64,000 nucleotides of DNA from Costus lasius (GCA_027563935.2 CM050449.1:48086507-48150506), one strand, 5' to 3'; shown: positions 23,161 through 35,832, counted from the first letter of the stretch. Translations and numbers: made by a program. The notes: generated by a model from the sequence alone, not told the origin.

Positions 23161-24970
23161 GGTGTTCGTTGCTGCAGGAATCTACAACAATGCAAGAACA
23201 GCAAGGTCAGTATCAATGTTCAGAATAAATTCAGGACTTAAGAAAGATTCTTTTCTCACTATTTTATCTGGCTGAAAAATCCAGCAAAAACAGCCCGAAA
23301 GAGTAGAACTCTTTTAGTGAGATGGGATCCAGATTTCATACTTGGTCTCCGCGTCCCGCTCAGGCGAGATAAGATGCACAGAGAGTACAAGCACTAGTCT
23401 CTGGTAGGCTGTCCCAGCCAATCGCCAACCCGTGCGATTCCCCTTCATCTGGGCAATCCAGCTGACTGTGCCAACTGAGTTGGTACAACACAGTCTCTGA
23501 TCCCACAGATGGCTGCCTCCATGTGCTACCATATGCGCCACATATGTAGCCTACATGGTCAAGCTGACCCGACCTACTCCCTGGACCACCACGTGCTATG
23601 CTGAGCAACGAGAAGCGATAAATCCCTTCTCTGTAACACGCAGGTGTAATCCCGCACCGTCTGAAGATAGATGGACGTGCCCACTGAGTGGGTACAACAC
23701 GGCTCCAACGATAATCAGAACAGTGAGGTTTCGCGTCAAAAGGCTTACGAGCTTGATATTTTAGCGTTGGATTTTAACGGTCTTTTATCTTCTTGACTAT
23801 CATGCAATTCCTATGGTGATAGCAGAAGATAAACTCATGCAATTTTAATTATAAAAGCAATAAATAGAAAGCATGCTGATCTTATGTGGTAAAAGCCCAT
23901 TAAGCCTAAGTTAGACCTTAAATTAAACTTAAGTCTTCACTTGCTTTTCTTCATGGGTCTTTTGCTGCTCATCTGGCCCAAACCAGGGCCCAAGCGCCAT
24001 CTGCAGCTCAGGTGCGCCTACCAGGGAAAATGCGCCTGGTCCCAGAGTCAAACCCTGGACCTCCCACCTGGTCAAGCCTCTGCTGCAAGCGCCTCTGCCA
24101 AGTGTGCTCTGTGCTCTTGTCTGATTAATTTACAAATTAATCTATCTAGACAAGATTGACTCGCAGGTCAATTACACTTTATAATTTAAATGAAAAGTGA
24201 TGCGCAGATCACAATAAAAATATTTATTTACATTTAAATTCCAGGCACGCAGGCCCCAGCACAGCACACATTAAACATGGGCAGCCCACACAAGATTAAA
24301 TAAACAAACATATGCTTACAAACATCATGCCATCCAACATAAGAAAATAAAATTTCGAAAACCCCATTGGCATCAATTTTAATTTTCCTTATTGGCCCTA
24401 CTACCTTACAACGGTCCATTACAAGGGATCCACTCATCTGACCTAGTCAGATCCATCGCCCTTGCATGCACCAAGTCGTAACTGACTTGAGTCGACCTAA
24501 TGGTCAACCATGCATGCGCCAGGGCTGAACAACCCTCATGAGTTCTGGCAAGCGGGTGTGACCCCGGGCCTAACTCATGTGTGTTCACTAGTCGTCTCAA
24601 TCAGACATCGCTACACGCCTGTCTGCAGTCGACCTATAGCCATCTCGTGCTTACGCACAGATGCTATCTGGTCGACCCATCAAGGCTGTCAGATGATCTG
24701 ATTAGACTGTTTGGATCTAACCTAGGGGATGACTTCAACCCTAATAACCCGTCTAAGGGTTTAAAGCAGGCGCCTCTTAGATCTAATGAGAGTCGCGCAT
24801 GAGAAGAAGTTTTGAAGAAAACATAGATGCGCCAACATACATGCGCCAACAAAAACATATACTAAGATGTATGTTAGTTTCGCATGTCATCTAGATCTAA
24901 GCATATGCGCAAGTATGGATCAAACATGAAGACCAAGCATTAAGCAATCATAAAACGATGCATAAAACCT
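23161..24970 (-). other. Element B leader
   Basis: About 1.8 kb without genes. It carries the minus-strand counterparts of D's leader structures: the three-way fold (23254-23322), twin hairpins (23468-23486 and 23677-23695) and the T-arm-like hairpin (24038-24062). Confidence 0.8.
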
Positions 24971-24971
24971 G

Positions 24972-24982
24972 CTCTGATACCA
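24972..24982 (-). other. Primer-binding site of element B (initiator Met tRNA)
   Basis: On the minus strand this reads TGGTATCAGAG, two bases from the LTR end at 24985. Confidence 0.9.
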
Positions 24983-24984
24983 AT

Positions 24985-26665
24985 TGAAAGTCCCCTTTCA
25001 ATAAGGGGGGCCGAAACCCTAAAGTGGCGCATACAAAACATGGGCAGCGGATACTAGGGTTTCATGGGATCGATGCATGTATTATGATCAACATTAAAAC
25101 TTTTGAATGCAAGAAAGAATGCGATTCATACCATGGCCATTTCTAGATGGCGCCTTGGAAGCAAGAGAACAAAAGAGGTCTCCTCCAAATCGTCACACAC
25201 AAGATGATCAACGGCTTGCTCCTTCTTGTCGTCCCTTGTGCTAGCAAGGATCGTCCAAGGTGTCTTTGATCGTTTGAAGGGAAGAGAGAGCTTTCCTTGC
25301 TTGGCGATTTTTTTCTTCTTTCGTCTACCACCTTTTCTCACACGAATGTGTGAAGAGCCAAAGGCAAAACGGCGACAAGAGGGCGAGAGAGGGGCGACGT
25401 GAGAGAGATGTGGTCACGTTGTGACATGCTATCTAAAAATAGCAAAACCATCTCAATGTTCAAGTGACCCCAATCGCAAATGCCAACTTGAACCATACGC
25501 TCATCCAATGAGCTGGTTCAAATCGATTTGGTTCAATAACCAAATAAACCAAGCAATTAGTCCAGATTATAATAAACCCCTAAGGCTTAAGATCTGACCA
25601 TTGATCTCTTGATGCTCCCGATCTCACTGATCTAGCATCTATTCTCTCAATCGAAGCTTACCGATCTCAAGCCCTAATCAATCAAACATGATCAGACTAG
25701 ATCTCACTTACAATCAGAGACTAAATCCCTTTAAACTGAACCCAAACAATTCAGTCCACACGATCTGACTTAAGTAAGCCGTATCATCAAATTGTGCGAC
25801 CCTAAGGGTTTCCTTTAAATGTCGGTAACGATAACTTACGTTATCACGATCAGTGAGGGGTATCTAGCAACACATCACTGTCTCCCGATATAAAGGAAAG
25901 AGTCTTCCAAGACTACACCCAAACCACAGCACAAGTGTGAATCCAATTCACAAGGCATGCAAATATCCTTTGCCACTGGATGTTCTTATTGGACAAGCGT
26001 GTCAAGCTTGTAGCTCCAATATGATGAGCATGATTAGATCAGATGAACACTGTCACCTGGGTATGGCCATACACTTTCTCAATCATCTCATACAGAGGGG
26101 GGCCCCTTTAGAACATCACACTCCAATTAAGGAGACGGCAATCCTTTATCTATCACTAGTGCCCTAACCTGACTCAAGCTCACCATCCAAGATAGTCTAT
26201 AACCATTATGTTTCAAATGATATTGAACTACCTCAAAACAATGACAATCATCATTTAGAAACACAAGTGATCTCAAGTCAGAGGAAATGTGCCACTTGTT
26301 GCAATCAAGGATTATTCACATTGTGACAAGCAATTGAATATCCTAGTAGGGTCTGTCCAGTACATCCAATGTACCCATGAGTCTACATCTTATTCCATGC
26401 TCGAAGCATCCTATAAGATTAGAACACATATTAGTCTCAATCATATCAAGGCTGTCTCATGTTCGCCAAGATATATCGACTAAGGACTTTACTGCATGTC
26501 AGCCCAGCTGAACAGCATTGAGACATTATTCAGAAGTATATGTATTGCAGCAGATAATATAACAAACTGAATAACAACCATTGCCTTTATAAACATAAGA
26601 GTTTATACATGATACTGTTACAATCCCAAGGCCTCAAACATTAGCCTTAAGGGCATACCCCAACA
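24985..26665 (-). repeat. Element B 5' LTR
   Basis: 1,681 bp, TGAAAG to CCCCAACA on the plus strand. Hairpins: GAAACCCTA/TAGGGTTTC (25013-25063), GCTCAT/ATGAGC (25499-25513) and GATAAC/GTTATC (25830-25845). It is uninterrupted and so is the reference copy for the split 3' LTR. Confidence 0.93.
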
Positions 26666-26670
26666 ATACA
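26666..26670. repeat. TSD of element B, right copy (ATACA)
   Basis: Matches 10534-10538. A's LTR resumes with CTTTCTCAATC. Confidence 0.93.
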
Positions 26671-27259
26671 CTTTCTCAATCATCTCATCCAGGGGGCCCC
26701 ATTAGAACATCACACTCCAAACTAGGAGATGGCAATCCTATGTCTATCACCAGCGCCCTAACATGACTCATGCTCACCATCCAAGATAGTCTATAACCAT
26801 TATGTTTCAAATGATATCGAACTACCTCAAAACAATGCCAATCATCATTTAGAAACACAAGTGATCTCAAGTCAGAGGAAGTATGCCACTTGTTCGCATA
26901 CAAGGATTATTCACATTGTGACAAGCAATTGAACATCCTAGTAGGGTCTGTCCAGTACATCCAATGTACCCATGAGTCTACATCTTATTCCATGCTCGAA
27001 GCATCCTATAAGATTAGAACACATATTAGTCTCAATCATATCAAGGTTGTCTCATGTTCACCAAGATATCTCGACTAAGGACTATACTGCATGTCAGCCT
27101 AGCTGAACATCATTGAGACATTATTCAGAAGTATACATATTGCAGCAGATAATGTAACAACCTGAATAACAACCACTGCCTTTATAAACATGAAGTTTAT
27201 ACATGATACTGATATAATCCCAAGGCCTCAAACATTAGCCTTAAGGGCATACCCCAACA
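26671..27259 (-). repeat. Element A 5' LTR, piece 3 (LTR 5' end)
   Basis: It ends CCCCAACA at 27259. The following GAGTT (27260-27264) should be A's right target duplication; the left copy lies outside the window. The sequence is close to B's LTR but clearly more diverged than B's two LTRs are from each other. Confidence 0.87.
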
Positions 27260-27722
27260 GAGTTAGTGATCGCTTAAAGGGAGTTATGGAGGGAGTTACA
27301 TTTTCGGTTCTTACCATATGTGGTGGCCGAATTTTCCCTTTGTGCGCACCCCACGGTTTTCGCTTCTTGCTCTCGCTTTTCTCCTCTCTTTGTTCTCCTG
27401 TGTGAACCATCTTCACGCAAGGAAGAGAAATTCAACCAGCCAAGGGCGCACATCATCCTTTGAAGAAACGATCAGGACTCCTTGGTGTCTTTGCTAGCAC
27501 AAGGAACACAAAGGAAGAAAGTCTTTCTCATCTTGTGTGTGACTTCTTTGGAGAAGAGGCGCTCGCCCCTTACATCTTCCAAGCCGCCTCTTACATCATG
27601 GCAATGGTAATACTCTAACTTGCTCTATACAAGGTTGATCATGTGCTCATGTCATGCGATTGTTTAGAATCCTATTCTTCATGCGGCTTGTTGTAGTCGA
27701 TTGCATACTAGAATATCTCTCA
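27260..27722 (+). repeat. Element C 5' LTR, 3' part
   Basis: It matches C's 3' LTR at about 37107-37566 almost base for base and ends ATCTCTCA. The left part of this LTR is displaced beyond A. A weak terminal stem TATTCT (27673-27678) with AGAATA (27710-27715) flanks ATGCGGC. Confidence 0.9.
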
Positions 27723-27723
27723 G

Positions 27724-27736
27724 TGGTATCAGAGCC
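27724..27736 (+). other. Primer-binding site of element C (initiator Met tRNA)
   Basis: TGGTATCAGAGCC starts one base after the LTR end. Confidence 0.92.
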
Positions 27737-28655
27737 AGGTTGTTTGACTTGATGCATATGATTGCCTTCTTGTCATCCATGCTTACGTTATTGGGTAGAT
27801 CTTGTTTATGTTCACATGCGACTACATGATGCACATGTTTACATACTTGCTTGCGCATGTGATGTTAGATGAATCTTAACATACATAATTTGCGCGTATG
27901 TTGTTTTTCAAGCAAAATTATCTTCATGCGCGACTCCACTAGATCTATTAGTGCACCTACTTCTAACACTTAGACGGGTTAACAATTTTGAAGTTGTTAG
28001 TCAAGTATGGACCCAACAGCCTAATCGAACTATCTGACAGCCTGGATGGGTGGCTGGATAGCACCTGTGCACAAACTGTACAGGTGGCTATAAGCCGACT
28101 GCAGAAGGGCGTGTAGCGATGTCTGTTTGAGGCGCCTAGTGAACGATCATGATTATGGCCCGGGGTCACACCCGCTTGCCTGAGATCATGTGGGACGTTC
28201 AGCTCTTAAGGCATGCATAGTCAACCATTGGGTCGACGCAAGTCAGTTATGACTGGGTGCGTGCAAGGGCAGTGGGTCTGACTTGGTCTGACGAGTGGAT
28301 ATCTGTTAATGGACTGTTGTAAGGTAGTGGGGCACATAAGGAAATAAAATTTATGCCATGGGCTTTTTTAAAATTTTATTTCTGTTTGGATCACATGTAG
28401 TACATGTTTAACATGTTGCATTGAGTATATTGAGTGTTTATTTAATCTTATGTGGGTTGCCCTATTTTGTATGCTGTGCTGGGGCCTGCGAGCCTGGAAA
28501 TTAATATATTTGATGTGATCTGCGAGTCACATTTGAAATTATATCAATGTATAATTGACCTGCGAGTCAATCCATGTCTAGATAGTTTTTAAAATGTAAT
28601 TTTGATCTGACATGAGAACACAACACAAATGGCAGAAGCGTTTGCAGCTATTGGC

Positions 28656-28660
28656 GTCAC
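28656..28660. repeat. TSD of solo LTR J, left copy (GTCAC)
   Basis: Matches 30347-30351 exactly. Confidence 0.92.
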
Positions 28661-30346
28661 TGTTGGGGTATGCCCTTAAGGCTAATGTTTGAGGCCTTAG
28701 GATTCTATGAGTATCATGTAATAAACGCTTATGTTTATAAAGGCATGGTTGTTATTCAGTATGTTACATTGTCTGTTGCAATAAGTGTACTTCTGAATAA
28801 TGTCTCAATGCTGTTCAGCTAGGCTGACATGCTATATGTCCTTAGTCGAGATATCTTGGTGAACATGAGACAGCCTTGATATGGTTAAGACTAATGTGTG
28901 TTCTAATCTTATAGGATGCTTCGAGCATGGAATAAGATGTAGACTCATGGGTACATTGGATGTACTGGACAGACCCTACTAGGATATTCAATTGCTTGTC
29001 ACAATGTGAATAATCCTTGTGTGCAACAAGTGGCATACTTCCTCTGACTTGAGATCACTTGTGTTTCTAAATGATGATTGTCATTGTTTTGAGGTAGTTC
29101 AATATCATTTGAAATATAATGGTTATAGACTATCTTGGATAATGATCATGAGTCAGGTTAGGGCACTAGTGATAGATACAGGATTGCCGTCTCCTTGTTT
29201 AAGGAGTGTGATGTTCTAAAGGGGCCCCCCTGAATGAGATGATTGAGAATAGTGTATGGCCATACCCTGATGACTATGTTCATCTGATCTAATCATGTTC
29301 ATCATATTGTAGCTACAGGCTTGACACGCTTGTCCAATAAGAACATCCAGTGGCAAAGGAAACTTGTATGCCTCGTGAAGTGGATTCACACTTGTGCTAT
29401 GGTTTGGGTGTAGTCTTGGAAGACTCTTTCCTTTATATCGGGAGACAGTGATGTGTGGCTAGATACCTCTCACTGATCGTGATAACGTAAGTTATCGTTA
29501 CCGACATTTAAAGGAAACCCTCAGGGTCGCACAATTTGGTGATATGGCTTACTTAAGTCAGATCGTGTGGACTGAATTGTTTTGGTTCAGTTTAAAGGAG
29601 TTTAAACTCTGATTGTAAGTGAGATCTGGTCTGATCATGTTTGATTGATTAGGGCTTGAGATCGGTAAGCTTCGATCGAGAGTGTGGATGCTAGATCGGT
29701 GAGATCAAGAGCATCTAGAGATGTACGGTTAGATCTTGAACCTTCATGGTTCATATGAGATTTAGACCATGGCTTGGCTTGGTTCGATTTGTCATTTGGA
29801 CCAAATGAAATTGGACCAAATTCAATTGAACCGGTTCACATAAGTGAACGCATGGTTCAATTGAGTTGGCATTTTGGAATGGTTCAAAAGACATGAACGC
29901 ATGTCTTGATGACTTTCCTTTTATGAAAGTCTTGAAACGCCAAAAACGCCTATGTTGACTCAACGCCTCTAGGCTTCGATGCTCTCTCTTGGGTGAGGTA
30001 TCGTTTGCACAAGGTGGAAGGGTTTTCGAAGAGCAAGACGCTTTCATCTCATCTCCTAAACACAAAGGACAACTTGGCAATTTTTGCTAGGACAAGAGTT
30101 GCGCAAGGAGGAAGCCTTCATCCCTTGTGTGTGACATCTTTGGAGAAGATCTCTCTTGATCTTTGCTTCCAAGCCGACAACCATTCCAATGGCGTTGGTA
30201 TGATCCCTTTGAGATCTTTTTCGTTTATGCAATGAGTTAATCATATGATCTACATGCGGTCTTGAGGGTGACACCCCTAAAAGTTTATATGCGCCGCCCC
30301 CTTTAGGGTTTCACCCCCTTGCGCTCCCCCTTGAAGGGGACTTTCA
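28661..30346 (+). mobile_element. J: solo LTR, Angela-type
   Basis: This single 1,686-bp LTR runs TGTTGGGG to CTTTCA with GTCAC on both sides and no internal region. A clean TSD around one LTR indicates recombination between the two LTRs of a former full element. Its first half is close to A, B and D, while its last third differs. Hairpins GTTCAC/GTGAAC (29834-29849) and CCCTAAA/TTTAGGG (30275-30308) are present. Open frames inside are chance. Confidence 0.93.
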
Positions 30347-30351
30347 GTCAC
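30347..30351. repeat. TSD of solo LTR J, right copy (GTCAC)
   Basis: Matches 28656-28660. C's leader resumes with TAGGTGGGAGG, as in D. Confidence 0.92.
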
Positions 30352-30727
30352 TAGGTGGGAGGTCTAGAGTTCGACTCTAGAACAGGCGCATTCTGTCTGG
30401 TGGGCGCATTTGAGCTGCAGATGGCATTTGGGGCCGGGCTAGGCCCCATGAAGTACAAGGATGCCATAAAGAGCTCAAATGAAGATTTAAGTCAAACTAG
30501 GGTTTCACTTATATTTTTTATGGGCGTTTACCACATAAGATAATTGTGCTTTCTATTTACTGTTTTAAGTAATATTAGCACATGTATGTTTTATTCTTCT
30601 GCTATCACTATAGAATTTGCATGATAGTAAGAAGATAAAAGACCGATAAAATCCAACGTCAATATCAAGCTTTCGATTGCCTTCTGACGCGAAACCTCAC
30701 TATTCTGACTATCGTTGGGGCCGTGTT

Positions 30728-30746
30728 GTACCCACTCAGTGGGCAC
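30728..30746 (+). promoter_or_regulatory. Leader hairpin 1 (C)
   Basis: Identical 19 bases to D's 3681-3699 although the flanks differ. Confidence 0.55.
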
Positions 30747-30935
30747 GCCCAGCTATCCTCAGACGGTGCATGATTACACCTACATGCTACAGAGAAGGGA
30801 TTTATCGCTTCTCGTTGCTCAGCATAGCACGTGGTGGTCTAGGAAGTAGGTCAGGTCAGCTTGACCATATAGGCTACATGTTGGGCATATGATATCTATA
30901 TGGAGGCAGCCATCTGAGGAATCAGAGATTCTGTT

Positions 30936-30954
30936 GTACCAACTCAGTTGGCAC
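30936..30954 (+). promoter_or_regulatory. Leader hairpin 2 (C)
   Basis: Identical to D's 3890-3908, at almost the same spacing from hairpin 1 (208 against 209 bases). Confidence 0.55.
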
Positions 30955-31258
30955 AGTCTTCTGGATTGCCTAGATGAAGGGGAATCACACGGGTTGGCGA
31001 TTGGCATGGATTGCCTACCAGTGATTAGTGCTTGGGCTCTCTGTGCACCTTATCTCGCCTGAGCGGGACGCGGAGATCAAGTATGAAATCTGGATCCCAT
31101 CTCACTAAAAGAGTTTGACTCTTTCAGGCTATTTTATTGGATTTTCAGTCAGATAAAATAGTGAGAAGAGAATCACTCTTAAGTCCTGGAATGATTATAA
31201 CATGGATATTGACCTTGTTGTTCTTGCTATGTTGTAGATTCCTGCAGCAACGAACACC

Positions 31259-34200
31259 ACGGGGCTCAACTTGCGATCCATATTGGAAAAGGAGAAGTTT
31301 GCTTGGCCAAACTTCTCAGACTGGTACAGACAGCTGAAGATTGTCCTCAAAGCTGAGAGGAAGCTGTACGTCCTTGAGTCGGCAATGCCGGCTCAACCCG
31401 CTGCGAACGCCGCAAGGGCGGTTCGAGATGCTTATGAGAAGCACGTCAGTGATAGTACTGATGTCGCTTGCCTTATGCTTGCGTCAATGACGCCCGAGCT
31501 ACAGCGTCAGCATGAGGATTTGTCTGCTATTGATATCATAGCAAATCTGAAAATGCTGTATGCTGCACAGGCAAGGACAGAACGCTATAACTTGACGAAA
31601 CTTTTCTTTCATAGCAAACTGACTGAAGGAAGTCCAGTGGGAGCTCACGTACTCAAGATGATTGGGTACAAAGAAGCTCTAGAGAAACTGGGTCATACCA
31701 TCAATCAAGAACTTGTTGTAGACATTATCTTGCAGTCTCTTCCGGCTTCTTTCGATGCGTTCATCATTAATTTTAATATGAACAAAATCGACTGTACTCC
31801 GGCAGAATTACTGAATATGCTCTGCACAACAGAGCAGACTCTTGAGAAGGGAAAGCCTTCATCCTCTGTCTTGATGGTTCCTTCAAGGAATAAGAAGAAG
31901 GGGAAGAAGGGCAAAGCCCCTATCAAGAGCTACAACAAGGCTTTGAAACAAAAGATAAAGCGGTAAAAGGACAACAGATGTTTCCATTGTGGCCAACTGG
32001 GTCACTGGAAGAAGGATTGTAGAGCGCTCCAAGGAGAGAAGAAGGGAAGCAAGCCCTTCACTTCTGGCTCAGGTATTTTTGTGACTGAAGTCATGGTTGC
32101 TTCTTCTATTTCATGGGTGTTGGACACTGCATGTGGAGTTCACATTTGTTCAAATGTGCAGGAACTCAAGAGAAGAAGACAGGTGGGACAGCATGAGGTG
32201 GACCTACGAGTTGGAAACGGGGCACGAGTTGCTGCTGTTGCTGTAGGAGAATATCACATCTCTTTACCATCTGGAGTTGTATTAGAACTTGACAATTGTT
32301 ATTTTGTACCAAGCATAACAAAGAATATTATCTCTATTCCTGCTCTTGTCAGGAAAGGTTTTTCATTTGAATGCAAAACTTCACAGTGCTGTATTTCATA
32401 TGATAATATTGTTTATGCAACTGGGTCGATTAACAATGGGTTATACATGTTGGACATGGAATGTTCTGTACAACAAATTGATAATAAGAAAGCCAAGTAT
32501 GCTGATGACAGCACCTTGTTATGGCATAGTCGTCTAGGCCATATTAACAAGAAGCGCATTAAGCGGTTGCATGACTATGGACTGCTGGGATCATTCTCCT
32601 ATGAGGAGTTTGACACATGCAAAGCTTGTTTAATGGGTAAGATGACAAAGACTCCTTTTACTAATAAAGGTGAAAGAGCTTCAGGTTTACTTGACCTTAT
32701 TCACACTGATGTGTGTGGGCCATTTAGTAAACATGCCAGAGGTGGCTATTCATACTTCATTACTTTTACTGATGATTTCAGTAGGTATGGTTATGTCTAT
32801 TTAATGAGACATAAGAGTGAATCTTTTGACAAGTTCAAAGAATTCAAAAATGAAGTACAGAATCAGTTCGGTCGAAATATCAAAGCACTTCGATTAGATC
32901 GAGGTGGAGAATACTTGAGTCGTGAGTTTACTGACTATCTGAAGGAGTGTGAGATCATCTCACAGCTCACTCCGCCAGGGACACCGCAATGGAATGGTGT
33001 ATCCGAAAGGAGGAATCGAACCTTATTAGATATGGTTCGTTCTATGATGAGTCAGGCTACTCTACCTTACTCCTTTTGGGGATTTGCACTGGAAACAGCT
33101 GCAAAGGTGCTAAACCAAGTGCCATCCAAGGCCGTTTCAAAGACGCCATATGAGTTGTGGTATGGGAAACAGCCGAGCTTGACATTTATCAAAATCTGGG
33201 GTTGCGAGGCTTATGTCAAAAAGCTCGCCTCTAGGAAACTGGAGAGCAAATCTGATAAATGTATATTTGTCGGATACCCTAAAGAAACTAAGGGTTATTA
33301 TTTCTATGATCCCAAAGAGAATAAAGTATTTGTTACTCGAACGGCAATTTTTCTTGAGAAGGAATTTCTTCTGCAAGACGCCAGTGGGAGAGAAATAAAG
33401 CTGGATGAAATTCCAGAAGAGGGACAAAGTAGTCAAGCACAGTTGGATGAGCCTGAGCCAATAGATCAGGTTAATGTTCAACCTGAGGCTCAGACATCAC
33501 GGGAACCGTGTAGATCGGGAAGGATTCGTCGTCAGCCTGAGCGCTATGACGGAGTCTACATCATTAATGATGAACCCCTCACTTATGCGGATGCGGTCAG
33601 TGGACCGGAGTCAGCAAGATGGCTTGAAGCTATGTGAGCCGAGATGGACTCCATGTCAGATAACCAAGTCTGGGATTTGGTTGATCCGCCTCCGGGAGTA
33701 ATCCCTATAGGCTGTAAGTGGATCTTCAAAAAGAAGACAGACATGGATGGTAACATGCTTACCTATAAGGGCAAGCTAGTTGCGAAAGGTTTCAAACAAA
33801 TCTACGGGATAGATTATGATGAAACTTTCTCTCCTGTAGCCATGTTCAAGTCCATTCGAATTATTCTCGCGATAGCAGCATATTATGATTATGAGATCTG
33901 GCAAATGGATGTGAAAACCGCTTTCCTTAACGAAAAATTAGAAGAGGATGTGTATATGACACAACCTGAAGGTTTCATTAATCCGTCAGAACGTCATAAA
34001 ATATGCAAATTAAAGAAGTCCATTTATGGACTAAAACAAGCATCGCGAAGCTGGAATATTCGTTTTGATGAATCAGTTTCTGAATTTGGTTTCATCAAAA
34101 ATGAAGATGACCCGTGTGTATATAAAAGGTTTAGTGGTAGCGTGATTACTTTCCTAGTCCTCTACGTCGATGATATTTTAATCATTGGAAACGATATTCC

Positions 34201-35146
34201 TGAACTGCATGCAGTCAAAGCATGGTTAAGAAAATGTTTCCAGATGAAAGATTTAGGAGAAGCGACCTATATACTAGGTGTGAAGATCTTTAGATATAGA
34301 TCTAATAGGCTTCTCGGGCTGTGCCAGAGTACTTACATCGATAAGGTCCAGGAGAGATTCCATTTAGAAAATTCTAAAAGAGGATATCTTCTAGTCAGAC
34401 ATGGTCTGAATCTTTCAAAGAGCCAGTGTCCTCAAACACAGTCTGAAAAAGATGAGATGGACAATACGCCTTATGCTTCGGCTATTGGGTCTATCATGTA
34501 TGCGATGTTATGTACTCGCCCAGACGTCGCTTACGGGTTAAGCATAACCAGTTGGTTCCAAGGTAATCTAGGGAAGGCACACTGGATTGCAGTCAAGAAC
34601 ATTTTAAAATATCTTCGGAGAACCAAAGATATGTTCTTCATTTATGGAGGTCAGGGAGAACTCAGTATTGAAGGATATACTGATGCTTCGTTCCAATCTG
34701 ACCAAGACGATGTCCGATCGCAATCAGGCTATGTCTTTAGCTTGAATGGAGGAGCAGTGGTGTGGAAGAGTTTCAAACAATCAATTGTTGCTGATTCCAC
34801 AACAGAAGCCGAGTATGTTGCAGCCTCAGAAGCATCAAAGGAGGTAGTATGGATTCGTAAGTTCATTCAGGAACTTGGTGTTGTTCCTTCGAGTGCAAAT
34901 CCATTGGTTGTCTTCTGTGACAACACTGGAGCGATTGCACAAGCGAAGGAACCACGGTCACACCAGAAGTCCAAGCACATACAAAGAAGGTTTCACTTGA
35001 TCTGTGAAATCATTGATCGAGGAGATATCAAGATCTGCAAGATTCATACAGATGACAATCTAGCTGACCCGCTTACAAAGCCTCTGGCGCAGCAGAAGCA
35101 TGAGAAGCAATGTAACAATATGGGTTTGAGATACCTCAACCATTAG
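31259..35146 (+). pseudogene. gag-pol: Element C gag-pol: full frame with two stops and no ATG start
   Basis: This copia polyprotein stays in one frame throughout. Parts: gag (ILEKEKFAWPNFSDWY), CCHC knuckle (CFHCGQLGHWKKDC near 31979), protease (VLDTACGVH, the D-T-A variant), integrase (LIHTDVCGP, RLDRGGEYLS, VSERRNR), RT (YVDD at 34163) and RNase H, ending YLNH. Both ATGs used as starts in D read ACG here (31250-31252 and 31259-31261). TAA at 31964-31966 precedes the knuckle and TGA at 33635-33637 precedes the RT block. Each is explained by one or two substitutions; there are no indels. It is the most complete copia coding frame here by structure, but inactive as written. Confidence 0.93.
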
Positions 35147-35149
35147 ATT

Positions 35150-35166
35150 AAGTGCAAGTGGGAGAT
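35150..35166 (+). other. Element C polypurine tract
   Basis: AAGTGCAAGTGGGAGAT adjoins the 3' LTR, identical to D and B. Confidence 0.82.
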
Positions 35167-35832
35167 TGTTAGGGTATGCCCTTAACGCCAATGTTTGAGG
35201 CTTTGGGTTATTTTTAGTATCATGTATAAACAATATAAAGGCAATTGTTGTTATTCAGATTGTTACATTATCTGCTGTTGTATATATAACTTCTGAGTAA
35301 TGTCTCAATGATGGTCAGCTTAGCTGACATTCAGTATTGTCCTTAGTCGAGATATCTCGGTGAACATGAGACAGCCTTGGTATGATTGAGACTAATATGT
35401 GTTCTAATCTTATAGGATGCTTCGAGCATGGAATAAGATTTAGACACATAGGTGTATTGGATGTACTGGACTAACCCTACTTAGGATATTCAATTGTTTG
35501 TCACAATGTGAATAATCCTTGTATGCAAGCAAGTGGCATATTCCCTCTGACTTGAGATCACTTGTGTTTCTAAGTGATGATTGGCATTATCTTGATATAG
35601 TTCAATATCATTTGAAATATAATGGTTAAGGATTATCTTGGATAGTGGGCATGAGTCATGTTAGGGTACTTGTGATAGATAAAGGATTGCCTCTCCTAGT
35701 TGGGGTGTGATGTTCTAATGGGGCCCCCTGGATGAAATGGTTGAGAATGTGTATGGCCATACCCAGACGACTATGTTCATCTGACCTAACCATTTTCATC
35801 ATGTTGGAATCACAGGCTTGACACGCTTGTCC
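35167..35832 (+). repeat. Element C 3' LTR, piece 1
   Basis: It starts TGTTAGGGTATGCC and follows the family LTR until CTTGTCC, where it switches to inverted sequence (fragment L). Confidence 0.9.

Larger units (their letters stand above)
10539..26665 (-). mobile_element. Element B: Angela-type Ty1/copia carrying nested element E
   Basis: This minus-strand element has ATACA duplications at both ends. Left to right on the plus strand: 3' LTR (10539-11245 plus 18339-19312, split by E), polypurine tract, gag-pol (19333-23160), leader (23161-24970), PBS and 5' LTR (24985-26665). Without E it is about 9.0 kb. Its LTRs differ at about thirteen positions by eye. It inserted into A's 5' LTR. The last 516 codons of its pol are open, so it keeps the best preserved RT and RNase H of the minus-strand copies. 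Confidence 0.93.
1..27259 (-). mobile_element. Element A: Angela-type Ty1/copia, partial, interrupted by D and B
   Basis: This minus-strand LTR retrotransposon runs off the left edge of the window. The visible parts are its untranslated leader (1-355) and a 5' LTR of about 1.67 kb in three pieces (356-710, 9810-10538, 26671-27259). The pieces join exactly at the TSDs of D (GCGAC) and B (ATACA), which shows that both arrived after A. The LTR runs TGTTGGGG to TTTCA read on the minus strand. Its right end (27259) abuts GAGTT, part of element C's LTR, so A inserted into C. No coding region of A is visible. The family call rests on close similarity of LTR and leader to B, C and D, whose polyproteins are recognisable. 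Confidence 0.88.
27737..31258 (+). other. Element C leader, interrupted by solo LTR J
   Basis: The sequence aligns to D's leader (from about 2400) with J removed. It keeps the T-arm-like hairpin (30361-30383), twin hairpins (30728-30746, 30936-30954) and the three-way fold (31100-31166). No genes. Confidence 0.8.

Noticed and set aside
24506..24802. Overlapping ORFs in B's leader as genes
   Set aside because: They cross the leader on both strands with no matching frame kept in D or C.
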